A stretch of 64,000 nt of DNA from Aporrectodea caliginosa (GCA_020284085.1 JACEVL010000830.1:364840-428839), one strand, 5' to 3'; shown: positions 23,007-34,839, numbered from the stretch's first letter. A program made the numbers and translations. The notes: generated from the letters alone by a model not told the origin.

Positions 23007-23505
23007 TGTTATGTTTGCCTGCCTACAGATGAGGACAAAGTCTACGTCATATGTTAAAACATAATATATTCTCATCGATAAAAGCAATTAAACATAATAC
23101 CTGCGTACCGCAGTCTTCAGAAACACCGTCTTCAAATTGAGCCGAGCACCAATACAACACGGACCCTTTCGGTGGGTCGAAACACAGCGACACCGATAGC
23201 TAAGACCTAGTAACTAAACTTAGTATAGCTTAAGTATACAATGGTAGATGTGGCACATCTTACTCTAAACGGCAACAGGCCAACGAAAGAATGCCACACT
23301 CCCTGAAACCGCCTACTGTTCTCTCTTTTATACTACGGTCCCTGCCGACACTCCAAGATTAGGCACCGGTCAAGCATGACTGTGCTTTATTCTAAATACA
23401 TAGTCTTTTTACAAGCAAGTATAATGTCAGTATTTCCACATAGTCCGTGGTTGACTAAAGTCCCTTGCTACAGACAAGTAGATGTACAAGTAGCATTATA
23501 CAACA
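23007..23505 (-). repeat. 3' LTR of the minus-strand element
   Basis: A 499-bp LTR, pair of 32258-32945. Shared blocks include ACCGCAGTCTTCAGAAACAC and TCTAAACGGCAACAGGCCAA. Confidence 0.88.
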
Positions 23506-24442
23506 TATCCCCCCAATTTCCCGAGAGAAAACTTCCAATGTTTTCGAAATACAAGAATCCTTTTCTTAACTAAAAAAAAACTTTATTTGCACATTCTTGT
23601 ATTCTCAAACATCAACTGCAAAGAAAATCGTCATTCAATACACTCAAAGATTGGACGTACTGTCGAGAAACTCCAAAGTCCACTTTCGGAATTCCAAAAT
23701 CCCTCGAACTATGTGCGCCTAGGCCTTATTCAATGAAGCTCAAGCCTGTACGCGACCGTGAGTCATAAACGCCGTCACAAGCGTCGGCACCACAAGTGAC
23801 CGGTAGACTCTCGTAGTGAGGTTTCATCATGTTCGCATTCGCAGCCACCGACAACTTGACAGCCACGAAGAACCACATCAGCGCGACAACATGTCTCCGC
23901 GCCGTACACAAACGTCCCTTTTCTCGAAGACGTCTGCCATCCGGATTCTGTGTCCAACATCTCGATGTTCCATTCACCTGGAAATACACATCTAACGCAC
24001 CAGCATTAGATTTCTTTAATACTTCAATTTTCCTTGTGCCCTGTGCAGAAGTCTGTATCCACATTACCTCAATCTTCAAGCATTTCACTTCAACCTTCCA
24101 TACTTACAAACACTCTGTTCCCCATAACTCATGCCATTGTCTGCATGTCCAGTTGTCCACCCATGAGACTGCACACGTACAAAGCATAGTCTCCATGTGC
24201 CATGACAAATACTGATGTGTACTATCAATACCACTACTACTGACATACACTCAACAGCCATGCCAACTTTCATCCAACTCCATATCGAAACGAGTTTCCA
24301 ATTACCTTGCCCAACATCAAAGCACAACACCTGCACAACATACAACACCACAACTTATTTAGTTGCAGTTCATCACTCCATATCCATAAACCATGCCTGA
24401 TTATCAACAGCTTCCATTTCACATTCACTTGAGTCTAAGTAC

Positions 24443-25387
24443 CAGAGGCGGATCCAGGATTTCTGGTTAGGGGGGCGTAAATACTACCAATCCAATCCCG
24501 TAAATATATATATATATATAGGCCTATATATGAAATTAGATCACGCAAAACTATAATGATCCTTTTATAGAAAATGTTATGGAACTTTAAAAAAATATAT
24601 AGTTTCTCATATAAAACAACTGGTCTCCACTGAAGGTTAACAGTTAAACGATTATAAATCAGTTATCGGTTTTGATCATGCAACCCTTGATCCAAAAAGA
24701 AAATAATTAAGTGTCACGTGCCAGTGGATTAAGCAGTGTCATTCTCCTTGGATGCTTTCTGGCGTAGGCATTGATAATGTCATCAATGTCTAACTTGATG
24801 TCCTTGTGGACAAACAATAAAATGAGTGCATTAAATCTGTCCTCGTTCATTGTACTTCGGAAACACGACTTCACAAATCGCAGACTAGAATTTGCTCGTT
24901 CAACACTGCAAGCCGTGACAGAAGTGAGCAGCAAAATGTGAATTATTGTGGTAATATTTGGATACATAATACGACAGGAGCGGCTGTCAGCGAGGGTGTC
25001 CGACAGGGTGCTTGGTGTGCTGTCAGCGTTTCTCCACATCTGCTGCCAAAGCTTTAACTCTTGATGAAACGAATCCGGCGAAGGCAGGTCATCATGATAG
25101 TAATGAAGTATACCATCAGCAGTGAGTGCGTCGATGTTTGAAACATTAGATGGAATGAGACTTAGACCACGAATTGCTTGTTTCGCAAGATCTCAAAATC
25201 GTAGGCTAAACTGCTGAAGTAGACTGTCCAGAAATGGAAGATAAATGTTTCGTTTGAAATGTTCATCTGGCGTTGCAGCGGGCATGTGTTGCTTCGGTGA
25301 ATCTGTTTTATGTCAGTTTAGTTTGAGAACATTTGCTGCAGGTTTAGGGGGCGTACGCCGGCTCCGCCCCCTCTAAATCCGCGCCTG
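24443..25387 (-). mobile_element. Internally deleted hAT transposon (ZMYM1-like transposase end)
   Basis: The ends CAGAGGCGGATCC and ATCCGCGCCTG are inverted repeats of hAT type. Flanks AAGTACC and GAGTACC suggest an imperfect 8-bp duplication. On the minus strand, 24707-25039 encodes the C-terminal hAT dimerisation region with TACSVERANSSLRFVKSCFR and LDIDDIINAYARKHPRR, and more of the same protein is readable upstream to about 25300 with a stop. The zinc-finger and catalytic parts are gone. It interrupts the minus-strand LTR element. Confidence 0.85.
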
Positions 25388-25779
25388 AGTACCATTATGC
25401 CACTGCCGCATACAACAATTCTTTTGTAATCCTGTTACACATACATCCTTCTTCACTATTTTTTTTACCTTTCCTACATCTACATCAACTTTAACAAGTT
25501 TCTTAAGCAACATGGTTACACCTTCTTTGAATTCATTGTCTACTTCAACCTATCCTCGATTTAACTCCTCGATCATCAACTCGTCAAACAATGAACATAC
25601 AACAGATACTTCATCAACCATGCAGTCCGGTAACTTCAACACTTCTCTGTGTACTTCTTCCATTGTACATTCAACTTTTTTCATACATGACATTATTCAT
25701 CGAAGTCACCTTTACAACATCAGTATGCCACTTGACTACCGACAAATCCTTCTCTCTTTCATACTTCAACCTATAATGT

Positions 25780-27985
25780 GGTGAAAACATTTTGGATAGA
25801 CTCTTTGTGTCAGAGCCTAGTTATAACTTCATCAAGATTCTAACCTCTGCACTGCGCACTGATCATAAAGCAATCGTCGCAACTACATCGGGAAATGTTA
25901 TTTGACGTAATAAGAGAAGAGAGAACGCTATATTTCGACGACGGACTCCACGTCAGCGTGCAGATTTTCTGTACAGTTTAGCAGTTGTAGATTTTTCATC
26001 GGTCTACGAAGAGAAGGAGCCTTATGCTGCTTGGGACTACTTTTACTCCGTAATGTTGTCTCTTCTGGATCGGTTCTATCCTGAACGAACAGTAACGTTG
26101 ACCTCCTCTGATTCGTACTTCCTCACTCCTGAGATCAAACTTCTTCTTCGCAAAAAGAATAAGATGATGCGGACTGGCAGATTGAACATCGCATCAGCTT
26201 TTGCTGTTCGAGTTGGGAAACTGATTGAGAGGGTGAATAGCAATCGGCTCAGTCGGATCAAGCCGGAAGGAGGTGTTGGTGAGCTATGGCGTCAGGTCGG
26301 GAAGGTCACTGGTAAGGATAAAAGCGAAACAGTAGATCCAGTCTCACCTGCTGAGGACATGAATTCGCACTGTGCTGCAGTGTCAAAGGATGCCGAATAC
26401 ATCCCCCCTGCATTCCGACAAACGGCCAGAGACAACAAGCAGTTCTTTACTGAGATGCGGGTATTCCAACTTTTGGATCGCCTAAAGCACACTACGACAG
26501 GTGCTGACCAGCTACCTGCCTGGTTCCTAAGATTGGCTGCTCCAGCAATATCAGAGGTCATGGCTTACCTGCTTAATACATCAATATCGGTATCGCATGT
26601 CCCTGATCAGTGGAAGACAGCCATCATCTATCCAGTGGCTAAGATCGCTAAACCTATTTCACCTGCTGATTTCCGTCCCATATCTGTGACTCCGGTTATC
26701 TCAAGGATGGTTGAGAGGGAGTTGGTGCATCGCTTCATCTACCCTGCTTTGACAGTCTCTCCAATGTCTGAGCTTCTTGCAGATCAGTTTGCCTTTAGGC
26801 CTACAGGATCAACGACAGCGGCGCTCATTTCTATTCTACATCATGTTTCAGCTCTTCTGCAAACTAACGATCATGTTGCGCTTATATCGCTCGACTTCAC
26901 TAAGGCATTCGATATGGTCAGGCATTCAACGTTGGCTACCAAACTCTTGTCTCTGGATCTGCCCGACAACATTTATAATTGGCTGCTGGAATTTTTGAAA
27001 GACCGGTGCCACTCAACGAGATTTGGTGGTCTGTTATCATCTGTAGCCAGAATCAATGCTAGTGTTGTACAGAGCAGTGGCTTCGGTCCGTCTGCCTATG
27101 ATGTTAATGGATCGGATCTACACCCAAGGAACCGTGAAAACATCATGTCTAAATATGCCGACGATACTTACCTTCTGGTCGGATCTTCAATGCGTAACAC
27201 CATCAGTGAAGAGCTTCTGTCTGTTGAGCAATGGGCGACGGCAAACAATCTGCGTCTGAACGTTCGAAAAACACGTGAGATGATTATCACCCGGAACCGT
27301 AAAGTACTGCCACCTCAAGCTTTGGAGGGACTCGAACGTGTTTCTACCATTAAGATCCTAGGTGTAACCATAACTAATGACCTTCGAGCCACCAATCACG
27401 TGGAGGAAGTCCTTGTCTCCTTTACACGCTCTCAGAATACTCAGGTCGAATGGTCTTCCCAGTGGCGCCCTCTGCCGGGTTGCTGAGGCACTGTCGTCTC
27501 TCGATTGACTTACGCCGCTCCAGCCTGGTGGGGTCTTACAACTGCTGAAGACCGAAAAAGACTCGAGAGACTTCTGCAGCGAATCAAACATGCCGGATAT
27601 CTTCCTCCTAACTCACCAGATATTGATCAGCTGGTGTGTGATGCTGACGCCAGTCTACTAAAGGCAGTGATAAGGAACGATTTTCATGTGTTACGTTCAC
27701 TGTTCCACCAATAATTACTCGTCATTATAATCTGCGACCCCGGCCTCATGATTTCACTCTGCCGGATAGGGATGATCGAAATTTTATACCTAGAGTACTT
27801 TATGGTGTATTGGCTAAATAATAATTTTCTTTAGTAATAGGTCTCAGTCACTAATACATTCCTAACCCTCTTATCTATTTGACTATATATTATTTTTGTC
27901 TAATCGATATCTAAACTGTTGATTTTGTAATCTTGTTGTGTTTGTGTCAACGAGTTTATTTAAATAAAGGAATAGTAGTAGTACT
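25780..27985 (+). mobile_element. CR1/Crack-like LINE inserted in the LTR element
   Basis: Readable from the end of the endonuclease region (HKAIVATTSGNV near 25870) through RT to a 3' UTR with TAATCGATATCT, AATAAAGG and a short GTA tail at 27976-27985. The 3' UTR is shared with 9215-9506. LTR-element sequence resumes on both sides. Confidence 0.85.
26053..27486 (+). CDS. LINE reverse transcriptase (477 codons, then frameshift)
   Basis: RT motifs in order: FRPISVTPVISRMVER (fingers, about residues 216-231), DQFAFRPTGSTTAAL (about 249-263), LDFTKAFDMVRHSTL (motif A, about 284-298), FGPSAYDV where QGS-LGP is usual (motif B', about 345-352), and YADDTYLLVG (catalytic box, about 371-380). The frame is lost near 27450. 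The C-terminal continuation is readable in another frame at 27505-27714 (TYAAPAWWGLTTAEDRKRLE). The start is arbitrary because the same frame is open upstream to about 25960. The element is probably dead because of the frameshift and the altered motif B'. Confidence 0.85.
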   Translation: MLSLLDRFYPERTVTLTSSDSYFLTPEIKLLLRKKNKMMRTGRLNIASAFAVRVGKLIERVNSNRLSRIKPEGGVGELWRQVGKVTGKDKSETVDPVSPAEDMNSHCAAVSKDAEYIPPAFRQTARDNKQFFTEMRVFQLLDRLKHTTTGADQLPAWFLRLAAPAISEVMAYLLNTSISVSHVPDQWKTAIIYPVAKIAKPISPADFRPISVTPVISRMVERELVHRFIYPALTVSPMSELLADQFAFRPTGSTTAALISILHHVSALLQTNDHVALISLDFTKAFDMVRHSTLATKLLSLDLPDNIYNWLLEFLKDRCHSTRFGGLLSSVARINASVVQSSGFGPSAYDVNGSDLHPRNRENIMSKYADDTYLLVGSSMRNTISEELLSVEQWATANNLRLNVRKTREMIITRNRKVLPPQALEGLERVSTIKILGVTITNDLRATNHVEEVLVSFTRSQNTQVEWSSQWRPLPGC

Positions 27986-28187
27986 TCTTCGATTCAACGA
28001 TAAAATTTCTTCAAAACACTTTCAACTCTGTAATTCATCACGTCCATACTCGAAACACTTTCACTCACATTCAACGATTCCAACATCTCTTCACACCTTC
28101 CTTTAATCTGTTAAGTCCAATTCATTCACCACAGACCACGACACCTTAGACAGCAATCTATCCCTCAGTGCAACAGGCACACAAATC

Positions 28188-28990
28188 TTATTTATATTCC
28201 CTCCCTCCTTCAGGAGTAACTCGGTTACGCCTATGTTTAATCAATAAATCATTGCGTACATCATCTAACTTTTGTTTCTGCGGCGCTTGTTCCACTTCAG
28301 CCAACAATGACTGCAGCAAAACATCGCTCCGTTGTAGGTGAATCACTTCCTTCCTTGAAGCAATTTCACCCACATCTGTCCGACTCATTTCCAAATAAGT
28401 CGTATTATTTCTTTTAAATCAACATCATCTACACTGGTCATCTTCACATTATTCACACCTGTAACTTTATCATCATTTACATCTGTTACTTCATCATCCT
28501 TTACACTTGTTCCTCTATTATCACTCACACATGTTAATTCCTCCTCATTTACACCTGTCACTTCATCATCCTTCCACACTGTAGCAACATTATTCGCATG
28601 AGCGCACACAGCTTCAGTCATTTCTGTACGATCCTTATCCGCTACTGCCTGAGTTCTGTTGCCTACTGATATGTGTACAGGCACAATGTTCGGACAGTCA
28701 TTACCAATTAAAATGTCAACACCTTGTGGTAATTTATCCGCCAAGCCGCCCAATACCATCTCATTTACTCTCTGTGCTTCTAAATGAACTTTCACTAAAG
28801 GTATTTGCATAGGTTTCCCTATTACGCTTTGAATCAAACATCTTTTACCTGTATCACTAAACTCACTCAAGCCAATTGCTTAGGTTGTATGCTTGCCAAG
28901 AATGTCCTTACTATATTCAATATCTTGTTGGCAACGTTTTGTAAATTTCATACTGAATTTCTATGCACCATCAGGGTTAATATCAAACCT
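28188..28990 (-). pseudogene. Protease-like and linker remnant of the minus-strand LTR element
   Basis: The frame 28385-28870 contains SDTGKRCLIQSVI and ADKLPQGVDILIGNDC, the latter typical of the C-terminal half of a retroelement aspartic protease (LP-G-D-LLGND). It then runs into an acidic, degenerate repeat (DDEVTGVN-like units). The frame 28188-28394 continues as an inter-domain linker. An active-site DTG in proper context is not secure. Reverse transcriptase, which should follow, is not found before the LINE insertion. Confidence 0.55.
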
Positions 28991-29849
28991 CATCAGTCGT
29001 GCCAGGATGGAGCAAAGAACTTCTTCTTCATGCTGTAATAATTGTACCAGAAACTTGACAAAATTGAGCAAGCTGTCATCACTCCAGTAGGCCTACTTCA
29101 GAACAACAGCTACTTTGCCATCCTGAGAATATCTTGTTGGTAGCCGTTGGCGATGAAGATGAATATAATAGGGAAATTTTCATGTGAGAAAAATCTAATG
29201 GCTAGAAATACTCACTCCAGTGAAACAATTTGTTGCTTTGACAAAAAACTATTACGGTTAAATGTACATCTGATTCGTACATAAATATGGCTGACTGCAT
29301 GGGGAAAATGCGACTTCGACGCACCTCCACACCTGCAAGACATCACGTCGAAAGCTGTTGGCAGTAATGAACGAGTAGTTCTACCTTACTATACGTGTCA
29401 TTAGCAAGATGTGGAGAGAAATATCAAAGACGTTTCTGCAGTCTGTGGCCGAGTTACGGACATGACTCACGGTGATGCCATGCAAATGAAGAAATCAAGA
29501 TTGGACTTGCCAACTTTAGAAACTTTCTGAACGAAGCTAAAATACTTACGTTCTAGCACTGTGCTAGAACGTAAGCATTTTTTTATTACTCGTTATTGTT
29601 TGTAGCTCTAACTTTTTGTTATAAATTTAAAAGTCATAACCATTAAACCGGCTGATGTAATACCAGCTCTCATTTTACAACATATTGCGTTTTTGGGCTA
29701 GCGTTTCAGACAAAGTTGCTAGAAAACGGTGATATATGGGAGAAAACTATTTTTGGTACAATATTGCATTTAACATAGACCCCTGATTTAGGTTTGTCCG
29801 GAAACTGAATTCGAATTTTCGTTACTTTTTGCCCCACCCTATTATACAA

Positions 29850-31893
29850 TATTGCATATTCATCCGCCAGTGTAGCCGCTATGCTCAATGCTCATTGCTC
29901 AAACTCGGTTTCTTTTCTATCACCCATCTGTGAAGTTCAATGGGTAAGCAATTCACAAATTGTTCAAGTTTAAACGCCTCAATTAACTTGTCCACATCTT
30001 TGGCAGCACCTTCACACTCAATCCAGCTATTGAAAGGCAAACTCAATCGAAAAGCAAAGTTGGAGTACGTTTCCACATTTCCTTTTTGCATTGTTCGAAA
30101 CCGTTTTCATTCCGGTACTCGAGCATACGCCAACAAAAATGCCTTCTTCAGAATGTCGTAACCTTGACATTCCTCCACTATGAGTTACGAAAACACCTTT
30201 TGTGGTTTTGTGGTTTGCCTGTTAATTGAGTATGAATTAAGCCAGTCCATTTATCTTCGAAGCGGACGGTGAGGAGATTGAAGTGGTACCGAGTTTCTGC
30301 TTCTTGGGAGCTATGATAGACAGGGAGGGAGGGTGTGAAGGTATTCGACGAAGAATTACACTGGGAAAAGGAGCAATGCAGGAATTTGAAAAAATATGGA
30401 AGGACAAATCTGTGAATCGGGAGACGAAAACAAGAATCGTAAAAGCGATGATACTACCAGTTGTGCTGTATGGGTGCGAAACATGGACAAAAACTAAAGC
30501 ACTGGAGAGGAAGATCGAGGCATGTGAAATGTGGATTTGGAGGAGAATGTTGAGGATCCCTGGACTGAAAAGAGAACAAATGAATACATACTGGAGGAGA
30601 TAGGACACCGGAGAGGAGATATGACATTGGGGCAGAGAGCAGCATGACAGAAAAATGATGTATTTCGGACATGTGATGCGCGCGGACGGATTGGAATAGG
30701 AGATGATGTTGGCGTGCGGGGAGGGGAGGAGGGAAGAGGACGACCAAGAAGAAGATGGATGGAGGAGATATATGAGACGATGAAGATGAAGCTTCCGGAG
30801 CTGAGAGGAGCGACGAGAGATCGGAACACGTGGAGAAGGTTGACTATGACGTAGAGCTGTACCGATATCTCTGTTTGCCTATTATGCCGATACCGCGTAT
30901 AGCCGATTATTAAATTGCCGATACCGATACCGCGTATAGCCGATTATTAAGCTGCCAATACCCATTATGAGACCGAATATTTCATTATTGGCTAAGTCAA
31001 AATATTCGGTTCCGAAATATAAACTAGTAAACTATCGTCACAACTATAAGGGTGGACGTTTAAACTATAGTAGAGGAATTTTATTAGAAAACCTGAATCG
31101 ACTCAACAAATTAGAAGGAAGTGGAAACTTGGCACAGTTGTTAAGTAAGCCCCAGTGACGAAAATGTCAAAAGTCCCCATAAATCGATGCTGTGCTCAAG
31201 CCGCCATCTTGAAAAATGGCGGCCTAAATTCGGGTTTTCGGCAGTAACTTCAGAACCGTCACATCTATTAATAAACACGAATAGGCACAAATAATCTTCA
31301 TTGAAAGACGAAGAAGTTTTGTATTTAACTTTTGTTTCTAGGATGTAAAATAAAACGGTTACACAGGATTAAGTAATTATAATTATGTATTTCAATGCGA
31401 AAATTGCGACATACAAAGCGCAAATAGGTTTTCTGGCTGGAAAAACAAATAATGTGCTGCGAATAGTGATTTAAGATCAAATCACTGACGAAAATATCAA
31501 AAGTTTCATCCACCACTTCAGCTTCTAGTTTTATTCTGCTTTAGTCTGCTTCCGTTTCCGCTCTACGTTGCTCAGCTGCTGCCTCTAACTCTAGCTTTTT
31601 CGCTTCAGCCTCTGCGTTACGTTGCTCAGCTGCTGCTTCTTCTTTCTTAAACTGTCTCTCCGCTTCCTCCGCCTCTTTCGTTGCGTTTATCTCCAAAGAC
31701 TTAGACTTATCTTCCATTCCTCTTTCAAAGCCTTTGACGGAGACAACAATTTCGCCAAATTCTTTTGCATTTGCGTCCTATTTAAACCTTTCGTCTCTTG
31801 ACTCAAGCGTTCTAACTCTTGTTTCAACTCTTCAACTGATAAGTCGAAGACGTCCTCAATCATCAACAACTTCGCTGCCACACGTGTTTCCAT
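29850..31893 (-). pseudogene. Gag-like remnant of the minus-strand LTR element
   Basis: The N-terminus is at 31687-31893 (VEELKQELERLSQETKGL), followed by an Ala/Glu-rich coiled coil (AAAEQRNAEAEAKKLELEAA, near 31600). The middle is displaced by inserted DNA. A SCAN-like capsid block resumes at 29885-30200 (ETYSNFAFRLSLPFNSWIE, KLEQFVNCLPIELHRWV) and reaches ATLADEYAILY near 29860, where foreign sequence begins. This SCAN-like block is typical of gypsy-type gag. Frames change several times. Confidence 0.7.
30238..30858 (+). mobile_element. LINE C-terminal fragment inside the LTR element
   Basis: SFCFLGAMIDREGG, YGCETWTKTKALERKIEACE and a C-terminal GRGRPRRRWMEEIYE block (30720-30770) identify the C-terminus of an endonuclease-RT type LINE, as at 5690-6905. 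A 1-nt frame change occurs near 30600. It separates two parts of the minus-strand gag. Confidence 0.8.
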
Positions 31894-32257
31894 ACTCCCT
31901 GTGTATTCTTACTTAGCTAGCTTATTCTCAGCTACTAATTCTCACACGAACACTGTTAGCTTCTTAGCCAACACCTTATCACAATGCAATTTCCGAATTT
32001 TCGAATTTCTTTTCGATATATTTCGTTTTTGACAGAATTTTTCCTTCTATTCGGAATTTGACTATCAATTTCCCGCTTTTCGAATGGTATTTCTTTTTTC
32101 TTAAGTTCGTTTACTACGGCCCTGTTACCTTTATAAACCCGCTTTCAAACGGTAATTTTTCGTTTCTCTACGAAATTTTCAATTCAACGTCACTTTGTGA
32201 CTGATTTTCTCGTTTCGCAGAAATTTTTCAAAATTTCTTTCGGACGAAGCCCCCAAT

Positions 32258-32945
32258 TGTTATGTTTGCCTGTCTACAGATGAGGACAAAGTCAACGTCA
32301 TATGATAAAAATATATTGTCATCAATAAAAGCAATTAAACATAATACCTGCGTACCGCAGTCTTCAGAAACACCGTCTTCAACTTGAGACGATCACCAAT
32401 ACAACACGGACCCTTTCGGTGGGTCGAATCCACCTCAAGCCGCCGCGTAGGGACCCTGGGCAAGTCCTTCACTCGCAATTGCTCATGCGCTTCGGCGTGA
32501 AACTCCGATTCAGTGTCCGCGCTGTAGTCGGGAGCGCCTCTGAGTAGAAATCTTGAAGGGGCGCTATATAAATATCTGAAATGAATAAATGAATGAATGA
32601 ATGAAACACAGCGACACCGATAGCTAAGACCTAGTAACTAAACTTAGTATAGCTTAAGTATACAATGGTAGAGTGGCACATCTTACTCTAAACGGCAACA
32701 GGCCAACGAACGAATGCCACACTCCCTGAAACAGCCTATTATTCTCTATTTTATACTACGGTCCCTACCGACACTCCAATATTAGGCATCAGTCAAGCAC
32801 GACTGCTTTATTCTAAATGCATAGTCCCTTTTGCAAGCAAGTACAATGTCAGTATTTCCACATAGTCCGTGGTTGACTAAAGTCCCTTGCTATTATAATA
32901 GACAAGTATTCAGTAGAGGTAGCCTACAAGTAGCATTATACAACA
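32258..32945 (-). repeat. 5' LTR of the minus-strand element, interrupted by a SINE
   Basis: About 510 bp of LTR matching 23007-23505 at roughly 90% identity, split by 178 bp of SINE family A at 32428-32605. The ends are TGTTATGTTTGCC and TTATACAACA in plus-strand reading. Confidence 0.85.
32428..32605 (+). mobile_element. SINE family A, 5'-truncated, inside an LTR
   Basis: It starts just inside the B-box (TCGAATCCACCTC), continues with the same body as 13757-13988, and ends in GGGGCGCTATATAAATATCT and (TGAA)n. The LTR reads continuously when the 178 bp are skipped (compare 23007-23505), so the insertion site is exact to within a few shared bases. Confidence 0.88.
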
Positions 32946-32949
32946 ATAT

Positions 32950-33300
32950 AATAATATATATGTTTTAGTTGAGCGGGCGGTTAGCGTACGCTTGGCTTTA
33001 AGTAAACATTGACTGACGGTAGATTGTTCTCGGCACCTAAAAATAGCGCCCGAAAGACTGAAATTACTGATGGCAGTAGATTTTAATAATACAGGGTTTT
33101 TTTAATACAGAAGACAGAGCTGTATAGTGTATATGTTAAGAGTTACAATTGAGTTATGTTGACGAAGAACATTTGAATTGAATTGTTGAAGTATAAGTTG
33201 TGTTTGAAAGAATAAGAAGAAATATTCAAAACAAACGGTGCTAAATTATTTATAGCCACAGTACGTAGCAAATGTTGAGCGATGTATAGGCCTGCTTAGC
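32950..33300. repeat. Right piece of the split hAT-like element
   Basis: GTTTAGTTGAGCGGGCGGT through AGACAGAGCTGTATA matches GTTTAGCGGGCGGT through AGATAGAGCTGTATA in the element at 7661-9124, with the same order of blocks for 300 bp. It pairs with 22270-22395. Confidence 0.7.
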
Positions 33301-33564
33301 AATAAGGAAAAGTATTTGAGATAAGAAAGAAGAGTTGGTGACAAATATAATTATGTATCATGGCTTTACAAGCTATTATATATGCCTCGTATGACCAATT
33401 AGTCGTGCTCGTGACATATGCCATGAGGTCCCCGACCTACGCCAAGTAAACTTTGAACTGCACACGGCTCCAAGGTGCTTCCAGAAAGACGACGACTAGA
33501 ATCACATTGTCGAAACACTATCTAGAGCTTCACAGAGAAACTCGGCATAGATTGATATGCTGAT

Positions 33565-33790
33565 TGAGATGGTCTCATGGTAACACTCGGGCACGAAGAT
33601 CAGAAGGACACGGGTTCGATACACGCTTAGTATACCCATGAGGTTGACTCAGCGTTCAACTTCCTAGGGGCGACTGCAAATTAAGCAGCCTTCAGGCTGT
33701 CATACATTTAAATTCGACTCGTGTTGAACTAGTTACTACTATATATAATCTAATCTTACTGCGTACTTGTCATTTTGAATTAATAAACGA
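33565..33790 (+). mobile_element. tRNA-derived SINE, family B
   Basis: The head GATGGTCTCATGGTAACAC with GGGCACGAAGATCAGAAGGA leads to a B-box-like GGTTCGATAC near 33613. The body with GAGGTTGACTCAGCGTTCAA follows. Other copies on the minus strand are 54737-55140 and 58622-58870, which end in (ATT)n tails. Confidence 0.7.
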
Positions 33791-33944
33791 ATATTCAAAA
33801 AAATTTACGATTGTGTTGATGGCAGTGATGGTGATGATGATTATAGTGATGGTATCCATCCATGAGATGGCAGTGATGGTGGTGATGATTTGGGATTAAG
33901 TCGTTTCACAGAATATCTATGTTAAATACGGTAGCAATTCCTAC

Positions 33945-34622
33945 CTTCATTTGTGAAAAAGAAATAGCCCGTAGAATATTCGAGGAATAACTTTTTTGGC
34001 AGCAAGGTCGCGTAGACGATGCTTCTTGAATTCCTCGAACAGAATAGTGTTGTTCAAGTCTACATTGACGTTTGTTCGTCTACCCATCACCAAGATGTTG
34101 GTACTCGATGCTTTCAGTTTGCTCTGCGCCTCCAATAGCGTTTTGAGAAGACTATCGTCGAACAGGATATCCGCGTTCGCAAAGCCGTAAAACACAGATT
34201 CGTATCTTTTGAACACGGTTCGATACATGTCCTTAAGAAACGGTGTGCCTACCCTGTTAGTTCCTTCCAATGGCAATACATCCCAGCCAGCGTGTCTTAC
34301 CCTGTCTGCTAGAGAAGAATTGGTGAAATTCAGAAAAACAACCGGTCGAACATAGGGAGCGAACGAAGGCCAGTTTGTCATGACGATATTAAACGCAAAC
34401 TGGTGATGAGGTATGTCTCCTGTCTCTTTGATTGTTGTGAAGATTGTCAGCAACGGCATCGCTCGTTCCATAGTCCTCTCAGATATTCGTTCAATACAAT
34501 TGTCTCGCAATTTGTTAATCTCATAAAAATTTAATGGATTTACCGTATAAATATGTTGTTACTGCAATAATGAAGCCCACCATCATTATTGATAAAGCAA
34601 TTACTCGTGTAAATATCTTCAT
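33945..34622 (-). pseudogene. Exon of a type II membrane glycosyltransferase-like protein
   Basis: The ATG at 34622 begins MKIFTRVIALSIMMVGFIIA, a short basic tail and a hydrophobic signal anchor as in Golgi glycosyltransferases. A single-base shift in an AT run near 34535 changes frame. The long frame then gives PLLTIFTTIKETGD, FVRHAGWDVLPLEG-like sequence, and VFYGFANADILFDDSLL, where the acidic NAD/DD could be the nucleotide-sugar site. A second shift in a 6-base A/T homopolymer (33992-33997) precedes the exon end at 33945, where GAAG is followed by the splice donor GTAGGA. The family occurs in animals as uncharacterised proteins; glycosyltransferase is an inference. The two indels may be sequence errors rather than decay. 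Its matching 3' exon lies upstream at 40000-40367, which is the wrong order. Confidence 0.6.
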
Positions 34623-34839
34623 CTTGTCTTACTTGTAATCAAAGCTTTACCACAGAAAACTGTTCAACCTACTTATCACAATTATCTTGTCACAATAGAC
34701 TCTGATTGATGTACACGCGAGAGGCGTTTACTGACAAAAATATAGAAGCAGTACCATTTGGAGATAACCAGCAGATGAGAAAGTCATGAAGCTATTCACG
34801 TCATTCTTCACGGTTGACTGACCAGAACAGTCTGTTTAT
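34623..34839. other. No recognisable gene
   Basis: Upstream flank of the membrane-protein exon. I see no clear promoter element. Confidence 0.35.

Larger units (their letters stand above)
23007..32945 (-). mobile_element. Decayed LTR retrotransposon, minus strand
   Basis: The direct LTRs at 32258-32945 (5' in element orientation) and 23007-23505 (3') both have TG...CA ends and are flanked by ATAT (23003-23006 and 32946-32949). On the minus strand, ATTGGGGGCTTCGTCCG follows the 5' LTR and resembles a tRNA-Pro primer-binding site with one extra T. A purine tract, AAATTGGGGGGATA, precedes the 3' LTR. Gag-like and protease-like remnants are present, but no reverse transcriptase, integrase core or RNase H is readable. 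The internal region is interrupted by a LINE (25780-27985), a hAT element (24443-25387) and another LINE (30238-30858), and the 5' LTR by a SINE. Confidence 0.85.
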
